Assembly (NCBI GenBank): GCA_964030475.1
Contig: CAXIPT010000001.1
Span: 11,499,823 to 11,563,822 of the forward strand
Length of the DNA stretch: 64,000 nt
DNA from: Tethya wilhelma
Taxonomy: Eukaryota > Porifera > Demospongiae > Tethyida > Tethyidae
Reading direction: 5' to 3'
Part shown: one piece after another, positions 53,036-63,832 of the stretch
Layout: each line of letters starts with the position of its first letter
How positions within the stretch are numbered: position 1 is the first letter of the stretch
Notes under the pieces: generated by a model
Told to the model about the DNA's origin: nothing
What the model saw: only the letters and a program-made list of their open reading frames with translations
The model's database searches: none
Program-made: the position numbers and the translations under genes

Positions 53036-53760
53036 GCACTGTGACGGATGTATTAAGAGAATTAAGAAATGCTGGGTTCTAGTCTTTAAATAGTAAACTC
53101 TGTGAAGTGACAAGTTATCTTCATCTAGTTTCCATATAATCAAGCATCAAAGTATTGTTTCATATGTAGAGCTTTGACATCATAAGTAAGCTAATTAAAT
53201 TAATGCTTCTAGAGATGTGTGATGGACACACAAAAAAACTGTGATGGACATACCTGTGTGATTGCTCCTAGAAATCTATGAACTATGGAATTAGTCTAAC
53301 ACATGCATTATCATGACTCTATACTTCCTACAATCTTCCAGGCATAGTTATCCACTCCCATTATGCTAGCTCACAAAATTTACACATACGTCCGTCACAG
53401 AATTGCTGTACATAAATCTGAATAAAGCCTATTTCTCAGATATTAAGCCACTAAGCTTACTTTAAAGCCCCATGTGTGCTTCATGTGAACTCTTAATAAA
53501 CCCTAAACACAACAAAGTATGCCAGAACTTTGCTGAACAAAGTTTAATTAGGAATACTTTTGGTTGTGATTGACATACGTGATGGATGTACTAGGATTTT
53601 TTGTCTACTGTGGTGGGTGTGGCCATCCAACTAAGGTAGGATTATACCTAATTGAAAGCTCAAAGTGGCTCTGAAATGGTTTTAAGAAATACTTTGATAT
53701 CAGTGAAAAAGCTCAATAACATGTATTTTTTTTGTGATGGATGTACAGTATTAAGTGAGG
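53036..53760. repeat. Cluster of GTGATGGACGTAC-like motifs
   Basis: The motif recurs at about 53041 (GTGACGGATGTA), 53218 (GTGATGGACAC), 53240 (GTGATGGACATAC), 53390 (complement, TACGTCCGTCAC), 53579 (GTGATGGATGTAC) and 53735 (GTGATGGATGTAC). Spacing is irregular. It may be a decayed element with dispersed protein-binding sites. Confidence 0.45.
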
Positions 53761-54775
53761 TCTAAACAACAAGCCATAATTTAATCAGTGACAGCTGCAT
53801 CCAATTATGCACTATTGTTTCTTATAAAGTGCCTTGTAAATTATCCTAACATGCCATATTGGAGATAAAAATCTCATGATGCAAGAGGTACCAAACTACT
53901 CTGGTATAAATTGCTTGGTTGTCACGGTATAGTTAGATAATGATGAGCATATCTCATTAGATATTCATTGTACGGGGCTAAAAATTTCAAATTATGAAAC
54001 TGCAGTAAATAATTTTTTTTTTTACTATTCTATAGTAAGTTTCGTAATTTGACTTAATAGTTGTCATTTTCACAGAATTGCCCTATTATTAATATGGACT
54101 ATATTATTCAGAATTATAGCCTTGTTCAAGTGAAATTTGGCGAGATACCTTGCAGTCACTTCTGTTAGGACAAAATGGATCTTTGCAGCCTATTAATGAG
54201 AGTGGCCCTTGTGAATCAGAGGTTGGTATAGCTATACTTGAGTTTATTTATTACTGACAAGTAAAATATATAATCAGGCCCAGCTCACTAGATGTATTAT
54301 TGGGTGGGCTAAAAGTGATCATCAAGTCTCTGTGGGCACCTGGGAGTCCTGCCCTGGAAAATTTTTAAAAACTACATGCTTTCTGGTGCATTTTGACAGA
54401 ATCTGAGCCCAAAAATGTCCTTCACAAACACAAACACACTGAGCACCACCAGAGGAGGTATGAAAGCATCAAAATTCCACCTGATTTTCAGTAAAATTCA
54501 CGTGATTTAATTGCACTTCACTGAATGTGTATAATTTTAGCGACTAGAGATTGCAAGCTTTTTGAACATCTTTGCAGAGATCTGAGCTTTTCCAGCTTCT
54601 ATAATTTATAGGCCAGAAAATCAGTTTGGCTGCCACTTAGAGTGCTTCAGCAAGTCTGAATCCCTCTGACCAAAAATTTCCTTGGCATTCACCCTGAATA
54701 GAGTTGCTAGAATCGAGTGGTAGGGGGGCCCAGACTCTTTCTTAAACTTTTCTCAATCGTTTGGTACCAAATTTA
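53761..54775. other. Unassigned region
   Basis: AT-rich with a T run at about 54014. A short open piece near 54165-54222 (LLGQNGSLQPINESGP) may be an exon remnant, without family support. Confidence 0.3.
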
Positions 54776-55374
54776 TAGCCTCGTTCCCAGGCTCCCTCTC
54801 CGGAAATGAAATGGAAGTGCACAATGGAGCCTGGTATCTAAAATTATGTGTATGACGTTAATTGTTGCTAAAGAATAAATGCGTGGGTGCGGTGGTTAGA
54901 ATAATGACGTCAAACTCTTGGTTCTGCGCACAGAAGCAATGTTCACGATCACTGAGCGCTATGAGCAGCTACAAAGTTGTAAAGAAAGCTAGTTGCTAGT
55001 AGTATATTGTCTATCAATATAGTCTATGGTTATAGTGTATAAGTTACTGATGCTCTACACTACCAATACTTGGTAGGTCAGCTAATTTTGGACAGTTTGA
55101 TGCAGACTCAAGCCATAGACAACCTAATAATACTCCTTCTAACACCCGTTTGCTATTTCTGTTACAAATGCACAATCTACCGTTTGTTTTCCATTGTTGA
55201 ACTCAGTTGAACTCCAATTTAATGCGTGAGCAGGCTAATATATCAATCGCCATGCCCACGCACACTAATCACCCTTCTACCCCACGTGATTTTAGATACC
55301 AGGCTCCCTCTTTCCTTTTCTCTCTCGCTTAATTTCCGGTGGGAGGGAGCCTGGGAACGAGGCTACTAAATTTA
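54767..55374. mobile_element. Foldback element of the TAGCCTCG family
   Basis: The element spans 54776-55365, from TAGCCTCGTTCCCAGGCTCC to GGGAGCCTGGGAACGAGGCTA. The flanks CCAAATTTA and CTAAATTTA are a 9-bp duplication with one mismatch. Sub-repeats GGAGCCTGGTATCTAAAAT and its complement lie inside the ends. It has no ORF. Confidence 0.83.
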
Positions 55375-55504
55375 CCCAGGAAAGTTGCACTGCAACACAA
55401 GAGGGCCTAAGCTAAAGTACTACTTGCCATACTGGACACTCAAAGCTGAGTAAGCAAAATAGGTGGCTCACGTGACCCTTTCATAACTCCCCTGGAGCCA
55501 GAGG

Positions 55505-55644
55505 AGGTACGACACGAGTGCGCCTTTGCTGAGCTGGCAAGTCCATTAATTACATTCTGATCATGTGACTGCAATACTTCACAATGAGAGCTGATCACGT
55601 GCACGAGTTTGCCAGCTCAGCAAAGGCGCACTCGTATCGTACCT
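55505..55644. mobile_element. 140-bp MITE
   Basis: The arms AGGTACGACACGAGTGCGCC (continuing TTTGCTGAGCTGGCAA) and their complement differ at about one position. The centre contains TGATCACGTG-type sequence. Confidence 0.82.
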
Positions 55645-56624
55645 ACTCTGCCCTGGAGCACTGCAGGGGCTGGTCAAAAAGAGGAATGGGAAACGAGGAA
55701 ATAGAAATGTGGAAATCGGAAATGAGTTATTAGTGACTCTACTGTTCAACAGTTAAGCAAGCTTGCTTCTTACCATAGTAAACTAAAAAGAACATAAGTT
55801 GTACTTCCATTGACCTAGACTAGCTAGCTAGACCTGCTAAGATCTATAGAACTTGACTAATCACTCACCATGGGTGGGATGGGGCTAAACAGAAGGCAAG
55901 TTGTTGGCATTAGTAACTGTATTTACTACTAAAAATATGACATTGAGATGATAGTACCATAGATTATACAGCTCATGTTATAGTATCCTTCACTGTCAGA
56001 CATGCACTGAGCCCAATCACTGTATTGAAAATTATATCAGTTGAACATGAGCTCACTGAGTCTGAAACAAGATGCAAAGTTTGGACTTGGACTGAAATCT
56101 GTGCTGGTTTCTTGCTTTACACTAGACTAAGGATGGTAAATATATATACCTGGAGCTTGAACCGTGCAAAGCCGGATCATCAGAATGTCCTACCGCTTGA
56201 GTAAATAGTTATTGTCGAGTCTTTCTAATCTATTTTGCTAGTCTCTCAGGCCGGACTAACTAAGACATAGCTATCGTGAGCCTGGCAAAGATGCCTGGTA
56301 AGCTTATTACAGATACCCTAATTCTTGCAAAGTATCATCATCATCTCTGATCCATTATGAGGCAAAGTATAGCCGGGCTGAACAGCATGTAAACTAATTA
56401 TGCTTTGTAGTGTCAGCAGTTAGTCTGACATAGCCAGCCCACGCTGGCTACGCCAGACTAGTCAGCAGTATTCATTTGACATGAAGAAAGGAGCAAAGTG
56501 ACAGATCATAGTGTACATGGCCATAGAATCAGGACTGAATGATTTCCTCATTTTCTTATTTCCTCATTTCTCATTTCCATTTCCTCGTTTCTCATTTCTC
56601 TTTTAGACCAGCCCGCGCATATTC

Positions 56625-57960
56625 CCAGTACAGTAGTACTGGGTACATAGGAATGGCACAGATGGCCCAATAGCGCAATACAAATATTCACGTGAATAAC
56701 TGCAAAAACTGAGCGCTTGGCACTAAAAGGCTTCTTAAGCTACTACATAGCTTTTTCTATTTCTAATAAGCCCAAAAACATATGGACTAAAACCATCACT
56801 AAAGTAACAAACTAAAGTATGCCAAACCTCCAACACACTCCAATACATGCTGTACTTCCACCCGCAACAGCGGTCAAGGTCTGATTTTTGGTGCGGTAAA
56901 GAGGTCAGGATAGAATTTTAGGTGCGGTCAAGAGGTCAAGCTAACCGCTCAATTTGGATGATATCATACCATTCTTACATGCAATTTACATGATGCTCCA
57001 GTTGTATTTCGCATAAAAGTTTATTTTTCACTGCTAGGAGCTAGCTAAAGTGCTCAGACAAGGTTTAATAGCTGCTAACCACTCAGCTAGCGCTGCAAAA
57101 GAAATGAGTGGGTGGAGCTTGCTTCACGAAGTAATCACGTGATCTAGCAGTTCGACCTCGGAGCGTATGCATGTGTCGCTGTATCAAGGCTGAAGCTGCC
57201 ATAAATCTTTGTGCTTGGACCCAATTACTCTCCTTTATACAATGGTGGCTTATCCCTCTCACGAGTTTTGGAAACCACAGTACAAAAATGTAGCTGCGTT
57301 GGACTGTCTTGTTTGTCTTGCATGATTTTTCAGAAGGAAAAACACTAATCATGCTAACAGAACTAGAGCTAAAGTATAAGACTCTTGTTTAGTGGACTTG
57401 TGCTAAATTTTTAGCATCTAATTAATAAAAGGCGTAGTTGGGTTTCATTTATGCCACGCCTCTCACTAATACACACAGTACATAATTTAGTGATTTGAAC
57501 TCAAACGGTCAAGCAGTACTGAGAGCAGTCAAGATGTAGTTTTAGGTGCGATCAAGCGGTCGAGGTCCATTTTCTAGGGTCAAGATTCTTGACCCGCGGT
57601 CGCGGGTGGAAGTACAGACGGTATTGGAGTGACCACCCCTTGCTCCAATTTTCTAGCTCCTTCTGATTCTTCTTCTATCTTGGAATGACTTTTCTCACAG
57701 ACTGCTCACTTTCAGAAGCTGATTCTTGAATGAATAGACTTGGTATCTTTGTTTTTTGCATCGGTTATTTGCCTCTCTAGCTGATTCGCTAGATACAAGA
57801 CGAAAAGCGCCTTCTCCATATGGCAGCCATTCATTTCTATACTCATTAATAATTCATTAGCAACTTTGGAAATCAAGTTGACAACCCTTTTCCAGTAAGA
57901 CAAGTGTGTGTTATTTGAAATCCGAATATTTGCTGCCTGCCTGTTTTACCTGAAGATTTC
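56625..57960 (-). repeat. Dispersed repeat copy interrupted by another element
   Basis: On the minus strand this is a long copy of the GGGCCATC...TACTGGGAAT family. It includes CACTAAAAGGCTTCTTAAGC, GCCAAACCTCCAA and, after an 0.8-kb insertion, AGAAGCTGATTCTTGAATGA and GGCGCTTTTCGTC-type blocks. Compare the uninterrupted copy at 59890-60560. Confidence 0.75.
56832..57640. mobile_element. TIR element with GGTCAAG iterons
   Basis: The ends share CACTCCAATAC and CTGTACTTCCACCCGC on opposite strands. Near both ends are several copies of GGTGCGGTCAAGAGGTCAAG-like units (for example 56910-56940 and 57540-57600). The uninterrupted repeat at about 60110 (CCTCCAATTTTCT) gives the empty site, with CTCCAA duplicated around the insert. 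The frame 57083-57352 inside is unsupported. Confidence 0.68.
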
Positions 57961-58289
57961 TGGTTATGCTGAAGTCACTGTAACCAGTTACCGGTATCTT
58001 TCAGCCTTAAATATTTAGAGGGTGAATAGACTACTTTGTTACATAGTTGTCATTATAAGAAGATGAGCAAAGCAAGTAAATTTTGTAAGATACAGCTCTA
58101 GCCTCCTGAGATGCTTCACTTTACTGATAACATAGATTATAGCATAAGCTATAATATCCATGCTGATAGTGTACAAGTAACTACCATATACACACAAACT
58201 CAACTGTGATGTAGAATTATGAAAAAATGAGAACAAATAAGTGAAAAAAACATTGGAAAAGTACAAAAAAAAATGGTCGTTAAGAGTAG

Positions 58290-59123
58290 CATCTCTGTGT
58301 TATTGATGGTGATCTATCCGCCTTGAATAGGCTTGGATTCCCCTTCCCAGCTCTTGCCACTATGCAAGAGACTGGTGTAATACTCAGAGATGCCTCTTGG
58401 GATATTAAGAAGTCCAGAACAGGCCTGTCTGTCAGTTTCTTCTGGCCTTTCACCATTCTCAAGGAAAAGAAGTCGTAGATTTCAAAGATCCCGAAGAAAT
58501 AAGCTGCTGCTGTCAACCCTATTGTGGCTCCCAATGAGAGTCTGCTTCTTCTTATCTGTTTGTCTCCTAAAGAAACTGTGTCCGCCACTCTAAATGAAGA
58601 CCACTCATCTCACTGCAATCCCCCCCTAGCTAGCATTGCTGCCCTGGACTCTGAGTCTGTAAAGAGTGTTGAGTCTGGTGCAATTGAGCCTGTGTGTTCA
58701 GTGCCTACAATGCTGGACTCTAAGGCTGTTGTGTCAGCTAGTGTTGAGTGTGTTGCAATTGAGCCTGAGATGAAAATAGCAAAGAAGGTCAGCCTGAGTA
58801 ATTCGAAAATTGTGATCCTCAGTCTGATGTGTTCTACCATCAATTGGATGATCAGACCCCTGGTGTATGTGTTCAGCATAGTGATTGAAAGCTTTCGTGG
58901 TCACCTGTGAAGATATCAAGAGACTGTGTGAGGGCTACTAGTGATGCAGGATCTAGTGATGGATCATCTACAGTGATATTGATCATTTTCTCATGCCACC
59001 TGAGATTAGCATGATTAATTTTGAGCCTAGAGATGGTCAACCTGGTTTTGAGGTTGTGAAACATAATGATGAAGAGTTATGGATTCCGGTTGCGCACAGA
59101 ACAAGATCTCGGCTAAAGTCTTA
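58290..59123 (+). pseudogene. Possible retroelement ORF remnant
   Basis: Fragmented frames: RDASWDIKKSRTGLSVSFFW at about 58397-58456, a Ser/Val/Glu-rich segment at 58524-58910, and a final FEVVKHNDEELWIPVAHRTR then SRLKS ending at 59123. AATAAA-containing sequence follows at about 59229. The GxSVSFFWP and RTRSR endings remind me of invertebrate retroelement proteins, but I cannot assign a family. Frame breaks show decay. Confidence 0.3.
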
Positions 59124-59248
59124 AGCTTTTTACTTTGTAAATTTTTGTTTGGTGCTTGATGTATGACATGGTGTTTATCTGTGTGTTTGTTTGTCCCCTT
59201 TGCGCCTATTGTGGTGTGTATTTCGAGATAATAAAAATAATAATAATA

Positions 59249-59436
59249 GGAATGGCTGGTTGAGTGTGTAAAGAATTATTCCTATGGGTAACATGAGGGA
59301 CTCAACATGGGAAGAGAGTACTACATGCAGCCCACACAGGAATGATTCTGCACATGCTCAAATAGCCATTCCATATTGTTTGCTTTCTTTTTTACGATTT
59401 GGCCATTCCCACATTTCCAATGTTTTTTTCACTTGT
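59249..59436. repeat. Diverged foldback hairpin
   Basis: GGAATGGCTGGTTGAGTGTG...TTATTCCTATGGG pairs with CACAGGAATGATTCTGCACA...GCCATTCCAT. Same family as 16725-16990. Confidence 0.65.
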
Positions 59437-59889
59437 ATAATATTATTAGCATGCAATACGTACTAACCAACTGCATGCGCAAGCACTGCTGTAGAATGTC
59501 ATGTGAGTGGTCAAAGGTCAACAATAATCACTGTGCAGCATGAAGTAGTGAAAGCAAGGAAAGCAAAACAGGCAGAAGAAGCAATTTGAAGGAATGTGAC
59601 TGTCTGAAGTTGGGTAGGCCATGGCCGACCTGGCCCACCCAGCTAAGCCAACCTTGATATAATTTTAGTGCATACTCAGGGCAGTTAGCTAATGCAGATC
59701 AGTTGTAAAACACTGCAGTTTAATATTGTCAAAATTGACTTTATTCAGTGAAGCAGTGACTGTATTCTGTCAATGAATAGCCTATACTACTTTATAGCAT
59801 AGTGGTAAAAGTAAAGTAATTCTGGCAGCAGGGTAATTCGGGCAACTCCGAATTCTCATGCACAGCATGTAAAAGCCAGTGCATTTGAA

Positions 59890-60560
59890 GGAAAGTTTGG
59901 ATCATTCCCAGTATGGTAGTACTGGGTACACAGGAATGGCACGGATGGCCCATTAGCGCAATACAAATATTCACGCGAATAACTCTGCAAAAACTGAGCG
60001 CTTAGCACTAAAAGGCTTCTAAAGCTACTATTTAGCTCTTTCTCTTTCTAATGAGCCCAAAAACATGGCCTAAAAACATCGCTAAAGTAACAAACACAAA
60101 CATGCCAAACCTCCAATTTTCTCCATCTTCTTCTTATTCTTCTTCTTCTTTTTCTATCTTGGCTCAACTTTTCTCAGAGACTATTCACTTTTAGAAGCTG
60201 ATTCTTGAACGAACAAACTTGGTTTCTTCCGGTACAGTCGCTTTTGCCATCAGTTTTTAGCGCCTCTTATTGAGTAGCTAGATACAAGGCGAAAAGCGCC
60301 TCCTCCATATGGCCGCCATTAATTTCTACACTCATGCATAATTCATTAGCTTCTAGAAAATTCGAATTGACGACCCTTTTCACATTCAAAAGTGTGCGTT
60401 ATTTAGAATTAAATGCACTGAAGTTGCCTGGAACTATTTTGTGATACCTGGTTGCTCTTGATGAATCAGGACTTTGATTATCACAACATATAGAAAGACA
60501 AGTAAATCTTATGATACAGCTCCTGCCTTTCACTCAGTATCAAGCAGGTTGTGACTTCAA
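59890..60560 (-). repeat. Long copy of the dispersed repeat family
   Basis: It runs from ATTCCCAGTATGGTAGTACTG through GCGCTTAGCACTAAAAGGCTT, GCCAAACCTCCAATTTTCTC and GGCGAAAAGCGCCTCCTCC to TTAAATGCACTGAAGTTGCC and CTTTGATTATCACAACATAT. Parts occur at 15450-15664, 26100-26700, 27350-28020, 39590-39645, 47480-47600 and 57700-57960. It has no coding capacity and useful empty-site information for nested insertions. Confidence 0.78.
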
Positions 60561-60679
60561 GTACCAGCTCAGCAGCCCGCCACTGGCTCAGTGAGTCTGG
60601 CTTACCAGACTACTAGCTCAGTAGCTAGCTACCCACACCAACTCAAATGTAATTTGTAGACATATGAAAAAATGAGAAC

Positions 60680-60937
60680 AAACAAGTAAAAAAAAACATT
60701 GGAAATGTAATGAAACACAGGAATGGCTAAATCGTAAAAAGAACGCAAACAAGATGGAATGGCTGTAAGGAATTCTTCCTGTGGGCAAAATGAGAGACTC
60801 AATAAGTAGATTATTAAATGCTGCCCATACAGGAAGAATTCTTACACACTCTAACAGCCATTCCATCTTGTTTGCGTTCTTTTTACGATTTAGCCATTCC
60901 TGTGTCTCATTACATTTCCAATGTTTTTTTTACTTGT
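60680..60937. repeat. Near-perfect 258-bp palindrome
   Basis: A second strong copy of the hairpin at 16725-16990, including the upstream CTCAGTAGCTAGCTACCCACA flank (60617-60640 and 16664-16684), so the two loci share a longer duplicated block. Confidence 0.88.
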
Positions 60938-61426
60938 CAACACATAGGTACACTAACTACCTACAACTAGAGCAGAGCATGCGTAATCAGCAAACACGAA
61001 TAAACAGCCATCTGTTCAAAACTTACGCTAGATAGATTAGAGCAGGTTCTTTGGACTCTGGACAAAACTGAACTTTAGTCCAAGTACTACTAGCGCTGTA
61101 TTAGTAGCTAGCAAAAATCGTTTTGGTTTGAGCATTGTGGGGTATACAAAAATACCACTGATAAAACAATAAATCAGCAAAATGTATGCTTATTTGGTCG
61201 ACACATTGAACTTCTAGAATTTGAACAAACCCTTGTACTTTCTGTGTTGCAACTAGAGCAAAGCATTGGTGTGCAGGCTATGAAACGGAGAGGAGCATCA
61301 ATCGACCCTAAATTGGCCACACCCCCAACTAATGCAACTATACAATAATAATTAAATTTTATACTATTGTAAGAAGAGACAATTGTCATAATCAAGGGTG
61401 GGAAATTACGATAAATGTTTGTTCTC

Positions 61427-61797
61427 CTAGTTGCTTGTTCTAGCTACAAAAAGGCAGCCCCAAACTTCACTTTCGTTCTTAAATACATCATTTGGAATGT
61501 TGACACAAAATTCATGATACCAATTTTTGCACGAGTCACAAGAAGACATGTTTCCAAAGTATTCAACTGTTTCTGGATAACGGCACTCACAAAATAATTT
61601 TACAGATTTAGTATCCACCACCTTCTTCCAAAATGTTCCCTTTGAGTTGAAGAAAGCATACGGTTACGCTGTTGAGAAAAACACTTCTCTAAGTGTGTCC
61701 ACATAAATGGCTCATCATACTTCAGCTGGCTGCTATCACATGATATAAAACGCCATAGCAATAGCATAGACGTCTGCAGATTGCTGTAACTGTACAA
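61427..61797 (-). pseudogene. C-terminal remnant of a C48-protease/PHD ORF
   Basis: Two adjacent minus frames. The upstream one has SQLKYDEPFMWTHLEKCFSQ, which resembles the end of the Ulp1-like protein at 6.2 kb (HFKQRLMREHLLNCF). The next frame (61427-61621) carries a PHD-like finger: FCECRYPETVEYF, then NMSSCDSCKNWYHEFCVNIP and VWGCL. A protease core would lie at higher coordinates but is not visible; Ns at 61993 and 62189 lie there. This suggests that the HIRAN/Ulp1 family has versions with a C-terminal PHD finger. Confidence 0.55.
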
Positions 61798-61988
61798 TCA
61801 TTATTAGTACATTCACTACATCCTCATTGCACATTAAAATTGTACACGCTTGTTCAAATAGTATCTTTGTTTAGTTGTGTGTGTACACTATCATTGGGGC
61901 GAGCTTGAGCGAGCCCCACATGGTCTTTGTAACTGGTAAAATTTCTGCTTGCTTGCTTGCTTGTACACGGTGGACACTTTCCGTATAT

Positions 61989-62260
61989 TCAANATTGTTG
62001 TAATGTGTCGATTTCTACCTCTGTATCCGGCATTTCTGTACAGTCTGAACTTGCAAGTGACACACCTCTACGAGCATCTTTCAGTGACTGCATCATGATC
62101 TTGTCTGCTGCAATTGAACTGCATGTCCTCTTGGCTCTTGGTGCACAGTCTGGAGATTGGCCATTACTGACATCCTTCAAAAAAGCATNATTGGCCATTG
62201 CTGACATCCTTCAAAAAAGCATTAAGACCTCTTGACCTCCTCTTCAAACCACAGGATGCT
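61989..62260 (-). other. Unassigned frame with assembly duplication
   Basis: A minus frame (about 61995-62188) encodes KDARRGVSLASSDCTEMPDT-like sequence of no known family. A 32-bp block, GGCCATT(A/G)CTGACATCC followed by TTCAAAAAAGCAT, is repeated on both sides of the N at 62189, the pattern of an unmerged contig overlap. Confidence 0.4.
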
Positions 62261-62539
62261 GTGGTCTGGTTCTGAAAAGAACCGGTTGTAGTAGCTTGGC
62301 TGTAATCGCTAGTCATCGTAATCAGCTGTTTCTTGCATTCAAACTTAATTACTTCAAACCATACTGTTGACGTACGTAGGGAAATTCCAGCTATTTAAGT
62401 CACGTGCCGGTCTTGGTTTCGTCAGCAATTTCATAGTGACGTGTCGCTGCAGGCGCTTAAGTATTGGCATACTGGCAAGCAAGAATTTTTGGAAAGACAG
62501 GATTCTGAAGGTTTTTACTGATAAATTTATACATTTCAA

Positions 62540-63725
62540 GTGTTACTAAGTTCATTTTTATACAAATATAACAAAATTAAAAATTTCCCTGACTACCTTG
62601 GAAGCACTGTATCACGATTGAGTGAAGATCCAGGATTCACCCATATGGAAGTTGATTTTGCAGGTCCCCTGAATTTGAAGAGTGGTGTGTCTCATGCTAC
62701 TAAAGTGTGGATTTACCTTTTAACTTTTCTCGTGACAAGAGCTATTCATCTAGACATTGTGCCTGATCAGTCAACACAAACCTTCATCGGGTGCTTGAAG
62801 TGAAGTGATTTGCAGCCAGATGAGGCTTACCAGCCAGATTCTTGTCAGACAGTGGCAAGACGTTCAAGGCAGCTGCCAGGTACATCGAGAGAATGGTGAA
62901 GGATGACGCTGTCAAGAGGTATCTCGATGGAATGGGCTCTCAATGGGTCTTTAATGTGGAACGAGCCCCATGCATGGTGAGGTGGAGACTAGTTCAGTCC
63001 TCCACAAGATTGTTGGATGAGCTCAGTTTTCACTTGAGATGTTCACCACCCTTGCTGAGCTAGAAGCAGTGATCAACTCTAAACCCCTATCATAATATGT
63101 TACAGCTAATGACATGGAGGAACCCCTCACTCCTTCCCATCTACTAACCGGAAGACGTATCTTGAATTTGCCTGACCATCTGGGATGCTTGGACGATCCA
63201 AATAATGCCAAATTCACTCTGGACCGCAGTCAACTCACTAGGTGACTTAAAAACCCAAATAGCACACTGAACTATTTTTGGAGACGCTGGCAAGATGAGT
63301 ACCTTGCTGAGCTGAGAGAAGCACATTCACACACAGCAAAAAGACAGTCCACTGTTGGGTCATTTGGCGTCGTTCTTCACGATGATCATTTGCCTCGTGG
63401 ACTATGGAAGATTAGAAAGGTTGTGAAGTTGATGCATGGCCATGTCTGGGGAGCCACTGTCAAAATGGCCAGTAAGGCACATTCTTAAACAGACCTATAC
63501 AACTGCTATACCTTCTCGAAGTAAGATTCGAAGAAAAGTCAAGTGCAGACGTTGTCAATGAGAAGAATGGTCCACCCCACGAAGAACCACCCTCCATCAA
63601 GTCAAGTGCCAGTAGTGACTGTTCTGATGCTCAAGTACAAGCTAGACGCTCGCAGCGGACGGCGGCTAAGAATGCAGATGAACGCAGGAAGGCCTGCATA
63701 TTATTTTGAACTTGAAGATAATTAA
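62540..63725 (+). pseudogene. BEL/Pao retrotransposon integrase, broken
   Basis: The 3' part of a BEL/Pao pol gene. The integrase core starts in FTHMEVDFAGPLNLK (first Asp), continues KVWIYLLTFLVTRAIHLD, and in the next frame SDSGKTFKAAARYIERMV, where the family has DNG. Further frames carry AELEAVINSKPL, EEPLTPSHLLTGRRI, NYFWRRWQDEYLAELR and a final GLWKIRKVVKL. At least four frame changes or stops break it, and the gag, protease and reverse transcriptase parts are absent to the left. The polypurine tract and LTR follow directly, so the 3' end structure is normal. Confidence 0.82.
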
Positions 63726-63832
63726 TTGGTAGTAAGTTAGCACATGTAGCAGTTGAACCTGAGACTAATGATTTATACTGCATTCTTTATTGATTTTGTT
63801 ATTAGTTCATTCCCTTGTTGACCATGTCTGGT

